The translations under genes were made by a program, and so were the position numbers. A stretch of DNA of 37,182 nucleotides from Croceitalea sp. (GTDB lineage Bacteria; Bacteroidota; Bacteroidia; Flavobacteriales; Flavobacteriaceae): NCBI GenBank assembly GCA_013001145.1, contig JABDND010000122.1, forward strand, positions 1 to 37,182. The letters run 5' to 3'. The notes beneath the pieces are model-generated. The model was not told the origin of the DNA. It did no database searches and saw only the letters and a program-made list of their open reading frames with translations. Position 1 is the stretch's first letter; every line of letters begins with the position of its first letter. Below, one piece after another: positions 24,683 through 33,439 of this stretch.

Positions 24683-25414
24683 ATGCTGGCCATTTATAAG
24701 AAAGAATTGCACACATTTTTTGGTTCACCGATAGGTTATTTGATTGTGGGCCTTTTTCTAACCTTGAATAGCCTGTTCTTATGGGTGTTCAAAAATGATT
24801 ATAATGTTTTTGATTATGGGTTTGCCGACCTTAGTAAGTTCTTCTTTTTAACACCTTGGGTATTCTTGTTCATGATACCTGCCATAACAATGAAGAGTTT
24901 TTCTGATGAAAACAAAATGGGGACCTTAGAACTTTTATTAATTAAGCCCATAGGACTTTGGAGAATTGTACAAGGAAAATTTTGGGGTGCTTTTAGCGTC
25001 ACCTTAATTGCCTTAATACCAACCCTAATTTACGTTTTCTCCATTTCACAGTTGGGAACCACCCTGGGCAATTATGATTTGGGTATGGTAATAGGATCAT
25101 ACTTTGGACTGATTTTTCTGGTTTTTGTGTTCACGGCTATAGCTCTATTTGCTTCATCTATTTCATCGAATCAGATATTGGCATTTATCCTTGGAGGCTT
25201 ACTCTGTTTTTTGTTTTACTTTGGCTTTGAGGCTGTTGCAAGTTTATTCAGCTCTGGAGAAATCAAAGATTTCGTTTCAAGTTTGGGCGCCCGAGCCCAT
25301 TTTAACACTATAGCTAGTGGATTGATTGATTCCCGCGATTTGGTCTATTTCGCATCTATTGGACTATTTTTTCTTCTAATGACCCAATTGCGGTTAAAAC
25401 ATTTGTCAAAATGA
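24683..25414 (+). CDS. gldF: gliding-motility ABC transporter permease GldF
   Basis: 243 residues with six membrane helices. The start 'MLAIYKKELHTFFGSPIGY' and 'PAITMKSFSDENKMGTLELLL' are typical of GldF and ABC-2 permeases. In Flavobacterium johnsoniae GldA, GldF and GldG form an ABC transporter needed for gliding. The ATPase GldA is not in this window. The last four bases overlap the start of gldG (ATGA). Confidence 0.93.
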   Translation: MLAIYKKELHTFFGSPIGYLIVGLFLTLNSLFLWVFKNDYNVFDYGFADLSKFFFLTPWVFLFMIPAITMKSFSDENKMGTLELLLIKPIGLWRIVQGKFWGAFSVTLIALIPTLIYVFSISQLGTTLGNYDLGMVIGSYFGLIFLVFVFTAIALFASSISSNQILAFILGGLLCFLFYFGFEAVASLFSSGEIKDFVSSLGARAHFNTIASGLIDSRDLVYFASIGLFFLLMTQLRLKHLSK

Positions 25415-27096
25415 AGAACCATTGGTTTAAAAAGGCGGGACTTTCATTTGTATTGGTCTTATTTGTCAATTTAATTTCGCACTATTTATACAAACGTTTT
25501 GATTTAACTGAAGACCAAAGATACACCTTGTCCGAAGCTGCTTTGCAATCGGCAAACAAGTTCAATGGAACGGTTACAATCGATGTTTTACTAGATGGTA
25601 ACTTACCTGCCGAATTTTCCAGATTAAGAACCGAAACCCTTTTGCTGCTAGAACAATTTAAGTCGAAAAACCAAGGTATCTCAGTGAATTTTATTAATCC
25701 TTTGGCCGAATCCGGACCAAGGGAAAATACCATCGCGGAGTTACAATCATTGGGACTCACGCCCGCCAATATTACCATTGAGGAAGATGGCAAGGTCACA
25801 CAAGAATTGGTTTTTCCTTGGGCAATGGTCAATTACAACAATCAGACCGTAAGGGTGCCTTTGCTCAAAAATAAATTGGGGGCTAATACAGAGGACCGCA
25901 TCAACAATTCGGTCCAGCAATTGGAATATGCTTTCGCCGACGCCTTCACCAAATTGACAACCCAAAATAAAAAACGCGTGGCAGTCATCAAAGGCAACGG
26001 CGAATTGCAAGATATATTTATATCGGATTTTTTGACAACGTTACGCGAATATTATAACATTGGAGCCATTACCCTAGATTCAGTTTCGGTAAACCCTCAA
26101 GGGGTTTTAAATCAGCTCAATAATTTCGACTTAGCACTGGTGGCCAAACCAACAGAAGCTTTTACAGATGAAGAAAAATACATTCTGGATCAATATATTG
26201 TCAATGGTGGCAAATCAATTTGGCTTATTGATCAAGTAGCCATGCAATTGGACAGCCTTTTCAATGCAAAGGGAAGTGCTGTAGCTACTCAAAAAAATCT
26301 CAATTTAAACGACTTGTTCTTTAAATATGGCCTGCGTATAAACCCCGTTTTGGTCAATGACCTTTACAATACGCCGATCGTATTGGCAACAGGCGAGGAT
26401 ACCAATGCGCAGTACAACCCAGTGCCTTGGGTGTACCACCCCATGGTCTTCTCAAAAAACAACCATCCCATCAATACCAATATCGAAGCGCTACGTCTTC
26501 AATTCGCCAATGTTTTGGACACTTTGCCCAATGTCATGAAAAAAACGATTATACTTCAAACATCTCCGCTTTCAAAAATAGAAGGCGTGCCCAAGGAAAT
26601 CAGCTTTGAGATTATTGGTGCAGCACCACAAAAAGCTGATTATACCAATCAAGGCAATCTGCCTTTAGCTGTACTATTGGAAGGACATTTTAATTCTGCT
26701 TTTGCCAATCGAGTAAAACCAATAGTTATAGGAAATACTATTGAAAAAGGCCCCGAAAACAAAATGTTGGTGGTTGCCGACGGAGATATTATCAAAAACC
26801 AGTTGCGCAATGGAAAACCGTTGGAATTGGGCTATGACAAATGGACAAACAACTATTACGGCAACAAAGAATTCTTGGTCAATGCGGTGAATTACCTATT
26901 GGACGACAACGGACTTATAAACATTAGAAACAAAAAAGTTAGCATACCCCTTTTGGATGTGAAAAAAATAGCCAATCAAAAAACAAAGTGGCAACTAATA
27001 AATATAGGGCTTCCCATAGTTTTATTAGTGGTTTTTGGATTGATATATGGCTTTATTAGAAAGAAGACAATGGCCCGTGCCGTGTTAATAAAATAG
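25411..27096 (+). CDS. gldG: gliding-motility ABC transporter auxiliary protein GldG
   Basis: 561 residues. One N-terminal helix (about residues 10-26) and one C-terminal helix (about 530-550) anchor a large extracytoplasmic domain of the ABC_transp_aux type, with 'DQRYTLSEAAL' after the first helix and 'GGKSIWLIDQV' in the middle. GldG pairs with GldF, and the two overlap by four bases. The order gldF-gldG-dnaN is common in flavobacteria. The cargo of the transporter is not known. Confidence 0.93.
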   Translation: MKNHWFKKAGLSFVLVLFVNLISHYLYKRFDLTEDQRYTLSEAALQSANKFNGTVTIDVLLDGNLPAEFSRLRTETLLLLEQFKSKNQGISVNFINPLAESGPRENTIAELQSLGLTPANITIEEDGKVTQELVFPWAMVNYNNQTVRVPLLKNKLGANTEDRINNSVQQLEYAFADAFTKLTTQNKKRVAVIKGNGELQDIFISDFLTTLREYYNIGAITLDSVSVNPQGVLNQLNNFDLALVAKPTEAFTDEEKYILDQYIVNGGKSIWLIDQVAMQLDSLFNAKGSAVATQKNLNLNDLFFKYGLRINPVLVNDLYNTPIVLATGEDTNAQYNPVPWVYHPMVFSKNNHPINTNIEALRLQFANVLDTLPNVMKKTIILQTSPLSKIEGVPKEISFEIIGAAPQKADYTNQGNLPLAVLLEGHFNSAFANRVKPIVIGNTIEKGPENKMLVVADGDIIKNQLRNGKPLELGYDKWTNNYYGNKEFLVNAVNYLLDDNGLINIRNKKVSIPLLDVKKIANQKTKWQLINIGLPIVLLVVFGLIYGFIRKKTMARAVLIK

Positions 27097-27120
27097 TTTC
27101 TTAAGCAAATTCTTTTCAAA

Positions 27121-27128
27121 TATCTTTG
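27121..27128 (+). promoter_or_regulatory. -7 promoter element for dnaN
   Basis: TATCTTTG, a perfect TAnnTTTG match, about 70 bases before the dnaN ATG in the 102-base gap after gldG. No TTG was found at the right distance for a -33 element. Confidence 0.55.
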
Positions 27129-27198
27129 CTTTTATCGACCAATGACTAGGGAAATCCTTTTTGAGATGTTTGAGGGAGCCCATTAAAAATCAGATTGA

Positions 27199-28317
27199 AT
27201 GAAATTCATAGTATCCAGTACGTATTTATTAAAGCAACTTCAGGTATTGGGAGGGGTAATAAATAACAACAATACACTTCCTATTTTAGACAACTTTCTT
27301 TTTGACCTTGCAAAAAATAAGCTGACCGTTTCAGCATCAGATCTGGAAACCACCATGTGCTCCGTTCTTAAGGTCGATTCTGATTCTGAGGGGACAATTG
27401 CGGTGCCTGCACGTTTGTTGTTGGAAACCCTGAAAACCTTTCCTGAACAGCCATTGACTTTTGTAGTGGAAGACAATAACACTGTCGAAATAAGCTCCAA
27501 TCACGGTAAATATGCACTGGCATATGCAGATGGAGCCGAGTTTCCCAAAACAATTGAACTGTCCAACCCAAGTGCTACAAACATAATGGGTGACATTTTG
27601 GCCACAGCGATTAACAAAACCATTTTTGCTGCCGGCAATGATGACCTTCGCCCAGTGATGAGCGGGGTCTTTTTTCAATTTTCTACAGAGAATTTGACTT
27701 TTGTGGCCACAGATGCCCATAAGTTGGTAAAATATCAGAGGCATGATGTGCAAGCTTCTGAGGTGGCCGAGTTTATTATGCCCAAAAAACCTCTTACTCT
27801 GCTCAAAGGCATACTTGCTGGGTCAGAATCTGAGGTCAAAATTGAATACAACGATAGTAATGCCAAATTCACCTTTGATGATACTGAATTAATTTGTAGG
27901 CTTATTGATGGCAAGTACCCTAATTATGAGGCAGTGATTCCTAAAGAGAATCCAAATAAGCTTTCCATTTCAAGAAACCAATTTTTAAGTTCCGTGCGTC
28001 GTGTATCCATTTTCTCTAATAAGACTACCCATCAAATACGACTGAAGATTGCAGGGGCCGAATTGAACATTTCGGCCGAAGATGTTGATTACAGTAATAA
28101 GGCAGAAGAACGGCTTTCATGTGCTTACCAAGGTGATGATATGCAAATTGGATTCAATTCTCGTTTTTTACTTGAGATGCTGACAAATCTTTCTTCAGAT
28201 GAAGTATCCCTAGAAATGAGCCTTCCCAATAGGGCTGGTATATTGACTCCCTCTGACGGTTTGGACGAAGGCGAAATGGTGACGATGTTGGTCATGCCTG
28301 TAATGCTGAATAATTAA
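27199..28317 (+). CDS. dnaN: DNA polymerase III subunit beta (sliding clamp)
   Basis: 372 residues, the usual length for a bacterial clamp with three repeated domains. 'MKFIVSSTYLLKQLQVLGGVI', 'NTLPILDNFLFDL', 'LTVSASDLETTM' and 'RPVMSGVFFQF...FVATDAHKLV' mark domains 1 and 2, and 'LSISRNQFLSSVRRVSIFSNKTTHQIRL' (cited in parts) domain 3. The C-terminal 'MLVMPVML' strand forms the partner-binding pocket region. In this lineage dnaN sits with gldFG rather than with dnaA, so it does not mark the origin. It has its own promoter. Confidence 0.97.
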   Translation: MKFIVSSTYLLKQLQVLGGVINNNNTLPILDNFLFDLAKNKLTVSASDLETTMCSVLKVDSDSEGTIAVPARLLLETLKTFPEQPLTFVVEDNNTVEISSNHGKYALAYADGAEFPKTIELSNPSATNIMGDILATAINKTIFAAGNDDLRPVMSGVFFQFSTENLTFVATDAHKLVKYQRHDVQASEVAEFIMPKKPLTLLKGILAGSESEVKIEYNDSNAKFTFDDTELICRLIDGKYPNYEAVIPKENPNKLSISRNQFLSSVRRVSIFSNKTTHQIRLKIAGAELNISAEDVDYSNKAEERLSCAYQGDDMQIGFNSRFLLEMLTNLSSDEVSLEMSLPNRAGILTPSDGLDEGEMVTMLVMPVMLNN

Positions 28318-28368
28318 GACTTTCGCTTTTCATGATCAAGTGTTTTTTAAGGACAATAACATACATTT

Positions 28369-28436
28369 CAACGAAATTGCAGTTAAATAACGAAAATGTT
28401 GGGAACTTAGCGAAATAAGAGACAACCTAACGAATA
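28369..28436 (+). repeat. four ACGAAA-type direct repeats at 19-20 bp spacing
   Basis: ACGAAA occurs at 28371 and 28390, GCGAAA at 28410 and ACGAAT at 28430. The wider consensus is TAACGAAAT. Steps are 19, 20 and 20 bases, about two turns of DNA, so all four face the same side of the helix. The last copy lies at the -33 position of the promoter at 28444, which has no TTG of its own. This looks like an activator-binding array. Confidence 0.6.
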
Positions 28437-28443
28437 CTTCACG

Positions 28444-28451
28444 TAATTTTG
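28444..28451 (+). promoter_or_regulatory. -7 promoter element for the lipoprotein gene
   Basis: TAATTTTG, a perfect TAnnTTTG match, 36 bases before the ATG at 28488. No TTG -33 element is present at 17-23 bases; the repeat array sits there instead. Confidence 0.6.
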
Positions 28452-28487
28452 TAGAGTAAACTATTAACCTATTTATATCTATAAATT

Positions 28488-29030
28488 ATGAGAAAACAAT
28501 TTTTTATGGTTTTAACCATTCCAATCTTATTATTTGCTTCTTGTGAGGTGGAAAAGCTAGACGAAGAGACCTTTCATGCAATTGACGCAAAGGCTAAAAG
28601 TACTCCAACCCGTCAAAATATGGCTGACTGCATCGTTACCGAAACGAGATTAATAGCGGGTCAACATACGGAAGTCGGAAATCTTAAAGTGGCAATTAAC
28701 GGGAGTTTTTACGAAATCACCCTGAACATTACGGCACCGGGGTATTGTCTTACAGAGACTCATATCGCAGTTGCCAGCAGTTACGAGTTTTTACCGCAAA
28801 GTAAGTCTGGAAACCCGAAGGTTGGTAATTTTGAATTTTCTGAATCCCATGATTGTTCCACTAACTATACCTATCGAATACCAGTTTCTAAAGGCTCTGT
28901 AATTGCCGTGCATGGTGTGGTTGAAAATGCTTCACGACCTTCTGAGACTATTTGGGCACAAGGATGCGATTTCACAGGGAAAAGTTGGGCCATGTATTTC
29001 CATTTTGATAAAAATAACATTCCAGGCTAA
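28488..29030 (+). CDS. lipoprotein of unknown function
   Basis: 180 residues. A signal peptide ends in the lipobox 'LFASC' with Cys19 as the lipidated residue. The sequence right after it is acidic ('CEVEKLDEE'), which in Bacteroidota often accompanies surface export of lipoproteins. The mature part has a beta-rich domain from about residue 45 on: 'LIAGQHTEVGNLKVAING', 'TAPGYCLTETHIAVAS', 'SGNPKVGNFEF', 'SHDCSTNYTYRIPVS' and 'GCDFTGKSWAMYFHF'. Four cysteines could form two disulfides. I have seen this domain pattern in secreted bacterial proteins but know no function. It is a single-gene unit with its own regulated-looking promoter and a terminator. Confidence 0.8.
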   Translation: MRKQFFMVLTIPILLFASCEVEKLDEETFHAIDAKAKSTPTRQNMADCIVTETRLIAGQHTEVGNLKVAINGSFYEITLNITAPGYCLTETHIAVASSYEFLPQSKSGNPKVGNFEFSESHDCSTNYTYRIPVSKGSVIAVHGVVENASRPSETIWAQGCDFTGKSWAMYFHFDKNNIPG

Positions 29031-29051
29031 AGAATTATTCTGTAATGTTAT

Positions 29052-29088
29052 AAAAAAAAGGGTGAATTGCTTCACCCTTTTTTTTATC
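29052..29088 (+). terminator. intrinsic terminator after the lipoprotein gene
   Basis: A 10-bp stem (AAAGGGTGAA with TTCACCCTTT) around the loop TTGC, preceded by an A-run and followed by a T-run, 26 bases after the stop. The A/T flanks mean it could also work in the other direction for the DUF4870 gene. Confidence 0.85.
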
Positions 29089-29193
29089 TTTTATTAGATA
29101 AATCCTTAGTTGACTTGATATTTTCAGCCCTTCCCTTTATTAGGAATTAGGCTAAACTAACTCAATAAAAAATACGTTTTTTTAGTCCATTAC

Positions 29194-29556
29194 TCAATTG
29201 ATAAAGGGAATCGTAAGGAAATATGTGGGTTCCTCTCCATTGCTGGCGCGTATGGCATTTACAATGGGTAAAATAAAACCTAAAACCCCTCTGGCTATTA
29301 AGGTCAATATGCCTAACCCTAATAGCAGAATAGCCGGTATGCTCAGCACAATATAGAGCAATAGGCTCAATTGCAGGTTAATAATGGCCTTACCGTGTTC
29401 GTCCATTCCTTCAACTGAATTTCTTGACGTGAGCCAAATAATTAGCGGAATTACAAACCCCCCAAATCCCGTAACGTAGTGCAATAACTGTGATAAATGG
29501 GTCAATGATAACAGTGTATTGTCTTTTCTTAAAACATTGTGATGTAAAACTTCCAT
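29194..29556 (-). CDS. DUF4870 domain-containing membrane protein
   Basis: 120 residues with three hydrophobic segments (about 25-45, 65-82, 85-105). The pattern 'LSQLLHYVTGFGGFVIPLIIWL', 'DEHGKAIINLQLSLLLY' and 'GVLGFILPIVNAIRASNGE' (cited in parts) is characteristic of DUF4870, a small inner-membrane family also called Tic20-like. No function is established in bacteria. It is transcribed on the opposite strand from mnmE and converges on the lipoprotein gene. Confidence 0.9.
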   Translation of the reverse strand: MEVLHHNVLRKDNTLLSLTHLSQLLHYVTGFGGFVIPLIIWLTSRNSVEGMDEHGKAIINLQLSLLLYIVLSIPAILLLGLGILTLIARGVLGFILPIVNAIRASNGEEPTYFLTIPFIN

Positions 29557-29627
29557 TTTTGATTGATTTATTGATGTACTTATTTGACGTAAAATTTGAT
29601 AAAATGTTACAGCCCAACTCTAATTTG

Positions 29628-29635
29628 TACTTTTG
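29628..29635 (+). promoter_or_regulatory. -7 promoter element for mnmE
   Basis: TACTTTTG, a perfect TAnnTTTG match, ends only five bases before the ATG at 29641. Transcription should begin at or next to the start codon, so the mRNA may be leaderless. The nearest TTG upstream (29596-29598) has a 29-base spacer, too long for a normal -33 element. Confidence 0.55.
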
Positions 29636-29640
29636 CCAAC

Positions 29641-31011
29641 ATGTCCTATTCAGACAACATCATTGCTTTGGCAAGTCCATCAGGTACAGGGGCGATTGCG
29701 GTAATACGAATCTCTGGCCCAGAGGCCATTGCGATTACCGATACCACATTTAAATCAATAGGCAACAAGAAATTAATCAATCAAAGAAGCCATACCATTC
29801 ATTTGGGACATATTGTAGACGGCGATACGATTTTAGATAAAGTACTGGTCTCTATATTCAAAGAACCCAACTCTTATACTGGTGAAAATGTGGCTGAGAT
29901 ATCATGCCATGGATCGCCCTATATTCAAGAAAAAATAATACAACTTTTTTTACGGAACGGATGCCGTATGGCCACTGCAGGTGAGTTTACCCTTAGGGCC
30001 TTTTTAAACGGTAAAATGGACTTGAGTCAGGCAGAGGCGGTCGCCGACCTTATTGCAAGTGATAGTGAAGGCGCGCATAAAATTGCGATGCAGCAAATGC
30101 GTGGTGGCTTTAGTTTGGAAATCAAGAAATTAAGAGATGAACTATTAAACTTTGCTTCCTTAATTGAACTGGAACTCGATTTTTCTCAAGAAGATGTAGA
30201 ATTTGCCGATAGAAAGCAATTTGAACAATTATTGGCCAAAATTACCACAGTTCTCAAAAACTTATTGGATTCGTTTGCCTTGGGCAATGTCATCAAAAAT
30301 GGAATTCCTGTCGCGATCATTGGAGAACCCAATGTAGGCAAGTCTACCCTTTTGAATGCCTTGCTCAATGAAGAAAGGGCCATAGTAAGCGATATTCCCG
30401 GTACTACCAGGGATACTGTAGAAGACCACATTTCCATTGGAGGCATTAATTTTAGATTTATAGATACCGCGGGGCTCCGTGATACCGTTGATAAAGTAGA
30501 GCGCATAGGTATTGAGCGGTCTTATGAAAAAATGGAGCAAGCAAGTCTTATAATGTATCTATTAGAAGCTTCTGAGGCGAATAATACTGATATTGAGGCG
30601 TTTATCGATAAGTATCGGCATAAACAGATTGTAATCGTCGCTAATAAAATCGATGAAATATCGGCCGAAGAACTAGCGGAACTGACCGACACAAATCCAG
30701 ACTGGTTATTCATCTCTGCCAAATCAAGAGTAGGCGTCAATCAGCTAAAAAATAAACTTTTGCAGCTCTCCAATGCAGGTAATTTGGGTAAAAACGATAC
30801 CATTGTCAGCAATAACCGTCATTATGATGCGCTGTTAAAGGCATTGGAAGAAATACAAAAAGTAAAAGAAGGCCTAAGTGAAGGGCTATCAAGCGATCTT
30901 ATGGCCGTTGATATTCGTCAAGCGCTTTACCATTTAGGAGAAATAACCGGAAGCGTAACCACCGATGACCTATTGGGCAATATTTTTTCCAACTTCTGTA
31001 TAGGGAAATAG
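29641..31011 (+). CDS. mnmE: tRNA modification GTPase MnmE
   Basis: 456 residues. MnmE works with MnmG to place the carboxymethylaminomethyl group on U34 of tRNAs that read split codon boxes. The N-terminal tetrahydrofolate-binding domain starts 'IIALASPSGTGAIAVIRISGP'. The G domain has GEPNVGKS (G1), 'DIPGTTRD' (G2), 'DTAGLRD' (G3) and 'NKID' (G4). The protein ends with the catalytic motif C453-I-G-K456. ATG 29641 is chosen; the frame also extends to a TTG 45 bases upstream, but those residues lie before the family's conserved start and in the promoter. Confidence 0.96.
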   Translation: MSYSDNIIALASPSGTGAIAVIRISGPEAIAITDTTFKSIGNKKLINQRSHTIHLGHIVDGDTILDKVLVSIFKEPNSYTGENVAEISCHGSPYIQEKIIQLFLRNGCRMATAGEFTLRAFLNGKMDLSQAEAVADLIASDSEGAHKIAMQQMRGGFSLEIKKLRDELLNFASLIELELDFSQEDVEFADRKQFEQLLAKITTVLKNLLDSFALGNVIKNGIPVAIIGEPNVGKSTLLNALLNEERAIVSDIPGTTRDTVEDHISIGGINFRFIDTAGLRDTVDKVERIGIERSYEKMEQASLIMYLLEASEANNTDIEAFIDKYRHKQIVIVANKIDEISAEELAELTDTNPDWLFISAKSRVGVNQLKNKLLQLSNAGNLGKNDTIVSNNRHYDALLKALEEIQKVKEGLSEGLSSDLMAVDIRQALYHLGEITGSVTTDDLLGNIFSNFCIGK

Positions 31012-31131
31012 TAAATATTTTACTGAGCTCAAATCTTGAATGTTCTAATGGCCGTCCTTCTCAAACTAATGCCTAATGCATAAAGTTGATGTTCCCGTTC
31101 TGTGAATTTTATAGCATTAAGTGCAAATAGA

Positions 31132-31156
31132 ACGATGGAAATTAGATTACCATCGT
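31132..31156. repeat. inverted repeat ACGATGG / CCATCGT
   Basis: 7-bp perfect arms (31132-31138 and 31150-31156) separated by 11 bases, about 130 bases upstream of the five-gene operon. No T-run follows, so it is not a terminator; it could be an operator or chance. The rest of the 277-base gap shows only an imperfect -7-like TACATTTA at 31228-31235. Confidence 0.3.
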
Positions 31157-31288
31157 CATATTAAATTGCCACTCAAATATTGTTTGCAGATCACTAACAA
31201 ATATATTTTACGATTAACGAATGTTTGTACATTTACTTCCAATCTATTTCGTATAATCAATTAACTCTAATTTGCCTTAAATAAACAA

Positions 31289-32350
31289 ATGAACCTAAAA
31301 GACGGGGTAAAAACAGCCGAGAATAAAGTGTCTTCAGAAACAAGGGCGCTCAGTGCTTTTGTTAAAGATAATAACAAATCATTGGTTGACAGGTTGGAAG
31401 GTTATGAGGACATTATCAGCATTGAGGTTGGTGATACGGGCCTGCACCGAGCCAAAACCTTGGAGCGTGAGTTTGATATGCGCCAGCTTTACATTAAGTA
31501 TGAGGGCGACAATCCTACAGGAACTCAAAAAGATAGAATTGCCTTTGCCCAAATATATGATGCGCTAAGAAGGGAGTTTGAAACCGTGTCATTGGCAACA
31601 TGTGGCAATTATGGTGTGGCAGTGGCTTTGGCCGCAAACCTGGCGGGCATACAATGTAAAATATTTATACCCGAATCATATCATACAGTGCGTAGCCACG
31701 AAATGGAGGCTCTTGGCGCCGAAATTATTCGTTTGCCTGGTTCATATGAAGATATGGTCATAAAAAGCAGTGAATTGGCAAAAATTAATGAATGGTATGA
31801 TGCCAATCCAGGGAGTATCAACACGCCACTACAGATTACAGCCTACTCTCAAATTGCCAATGAAATTTATGAGGAACTGGGTGATGCACCTAAGTATTGT
31901 GCAGCTCCCGTTTCAAATGGCACCCTTTTCGCAGGCATTTACCGCGGTTTTGTGAGTTTATATAAACGAGGTAAAACGTCTCGCATACCTAAGATGATAG
32001 CGGCTTCTTCAACACGAAAAAACCCCATTGTGCAATCTTTTAAGCAGGGGCTGGAAAATTGTGTTGATTTAAATCCAGAAAGCATCAAGGAAACTAAATT
32101 CAATGAACCACTTATCAACTGGCATAGTTTTGATGGTGAAGAAGCCCTTTTTGCCATCAGGCAATCCGAAGGGGATGCTTTTAATATCAGTGACAAAAAA
32201 ATGAAAGAGATGGCCGCCTATTTATCAAAAAAAGAAGGTTATCGAATACTTCCTGCCGCAACCGCCGGTCTTATTGCACTGTTGGAATTGGATGAGAAAC
32301 TGGATTTTGAACCCGACAGATTTGTAGCGGTGTTAACAGCAAAAAATTGA
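31289..32350 (+). CDS. PLP-dependent enzyme, threonine synthase-like (fold type II)
   Basis: 353 residues, shorter than threonine synthase (about 400-480) because the N-terminal ThrC domain is reduced. A 'GDTGLHRA' segment is followed by Lys81 in 'NPTGTQKDR', the PLP lysine (ThrC usually reads NPTGSFKDR). C105-G-N-Y-G109 binds the substrate carboxylate side and S209-N-G-T212 fits the PLP phosphate loop. Such enzymes catalyse beta- or gamma-elimination/replacement of amino acids (threonine synthase, serine/threonine dehydratase, diaminopropionate and cysteine synthase relatives). The exact reaction is open. It is the first gene of the five-gene operon; the next gene follows after 12 bases. Confidence 0.85.
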   Translation: MNLKDGVKTAENKVSSETRALSAFVKDNNKSLVDRLEGYEDIISIEVGDTGLHRAKTLEREFDMRQLYIKYEGDNPTGTQKDRIAFAQIYDALRREFETVSLATCGNYGVAVALAANLAGIQCKIFIPESYHTVRSHEMEALGAEIIRLPGSYEDMVIKSSELAKINEWYDANPGSINTPLQITAYSQIANEIYEELGDAPKYCAAPVSNGTLFAGIYRGFVSLYKRGKTSRIPKMIAASSTRKNPIVQSFKQGLENCVDLNPESIKETKFNEPLINWHSFDGEEALFAIRQSEGDAFNISDKKMKEMAAYLSKKEGYRILPAATAGLIALLELDEKLDFEPDRFVAVLTAKN

Positions 32351-32362
32351 AAAGCTAAAAAT

Positions 32363-33439
32363 ATGGAGCAGCAAACAATAGATGGTAAGGCCTTGGTTTA
32401 TTGCCAAAATGCCTTTAATACTCCCAATGGCAAGACGGCACACGGATTGGTGCGATTTACCGAACGCTATGAAGTGATTGGTGTAATAGATAGTAATTAT
32501 GCCGGACAAGATGCTGGTAAGGTGCTAGATGACAAAGATAATGGCATACCCATTTTCAAGGATTTCGACAGTGCCTTTAAAGTGGTAAATATTGGCAAAG
32601 ATACTTCGTGCAGTTTGGTAATTGGCCTGGCACCAGATGGTGGCCGATTACCCAAAGAAGCAAAACAAACCATAAAAATGGCTTTACAATTGGGCTGGAA
32701 TGTAGATAGTGGTTTGCATGATTTTCTAACCAACGACCCAGAACTCGTGGCCATAGCCAATTCAAATAATGCGCAGATTAGGGACGTTCGCAAAACACCC
32801 GACAGAGACCAATTGCATTTTTTTACAGGCGATATCGAGCATGTAGATTGCCTAAAACTTGCTGTCTTGGGCACCGATTCTGCCTTAGGTAAAAGAACCA
32901 CTGCTTGGATTTTGGTACATGCTTTTAGAAAAGCTGGCCGCAAGGCCGAAATGATTGGCACAGGTCAAACGGCCTGGATGCAAGGAGCCAAATATAGTAT
33001 GGTCATGGATAGCTGTATCAATGATTTTGTTTCAGGTGAAATTGAACATGCCGTTGTCAGCGCCTATAAAAATGAAAAGCCCGATCTCATCATTATTGAA
33101 GGCCAAGGCAGTTTAATGAATCCTGCATATCCCGGTGGTTTTGAGATTCTGGCGGCCGGAAGACCTGATTATGTAATTTTACAACATGCTCCCACTCGTT
33201 TGGAGTATGACGGTTTTCCGGGTTATAAAATGCACCCACTAAAAAAGCAGATTGAAGCCATTGAGGTTATTTCAGGTAAAAAAGTGATTGCCATAACTGT
33301 CAACCATGAAGGTATGACCAAAGATGAGATTGGCCCTGCCTGTAAAACCATTACAAAAGAGACTGGTTTGCCTGCCTATGATGTATTATTTCATGGGGCC
33401 GATGATCTTGTTCAGATTCTAATGAAAAAACTGAAATGA
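32363..33439 (+). CDS. DUF1611 protein (DgcN-like)
   Basis: 358 residues. An N-terminal Rossmann-like domain (about 1-125, 'VIGVIDSNYAGQDAG', 'LVIGLAPDGGRLP') is followed by a P-loop domain with G170-T-D-S-A-L-G-K-R-T179, 'MIGTGQTAWMQGA', 'IIEGQGSLMNPAYPGG' and 'YVILQHAPTR'. This is DUF1611. Its best known member is DgcN, reported as a D-glutamate N-acetyltransferase acting with the racemase DgcA in marine bacteria. A DgcA-type gene is present three genes further on, but the genes between are not part of that pathway as described. It overlaps the next gene by four bases (ATGA). Confidence 0.85.
   Translation: MEQQTIDGKALVYCQNAFNTPNGKTAHGLVRFTERYEVIGVIDSNYAGQDAGKVLDDKDNGIPIFKDFDSAFKVVNIGKDTSCSLVIGLAPDGGRLPKEAKQTIKMALQLGWNVDSGLHDFLTNDPELVAIANSNNAQIRDVRKTPDRDQLHFFTGDIEHVDCLKLAVLGTDSALGKRTTAWILVHAFRKAGRKAEMIGTGQTAWMQGAKYSMVMDSCINDFVSGEIEHAVVSAYKNEKPDLIIIEGQGSLMNPAYPGGFEILAAGRPDYVILQHAPTRLEYDGFPGYKMHPLKKQIEAIEVISGKKVIAITVNHEGMTKDEIGPACKTITKETGLPAYDVLFHGADDLVQILMKKLK

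Noticed and set aside
27337-27753. Minus-strand open frame of 138 codons inside dnaN
   Set aside because: It lies fully within dnaN and the product looks like antisense noise.
29165-29185. A6/T6 hairpin downstream of the DUF4870 gene as a terminator
   Set aside because: The stem is almost only A-T pairs and too weak. The strong hairpin at 29057-29080 could serve instead.
32497-32961. Minus-strand open frame of 154 codons inside the DUF1611 gene
   Set aside because: The Ser/Pro/Cys-rich product has no recognisable motif, and the DUF1611 gene is well supported.
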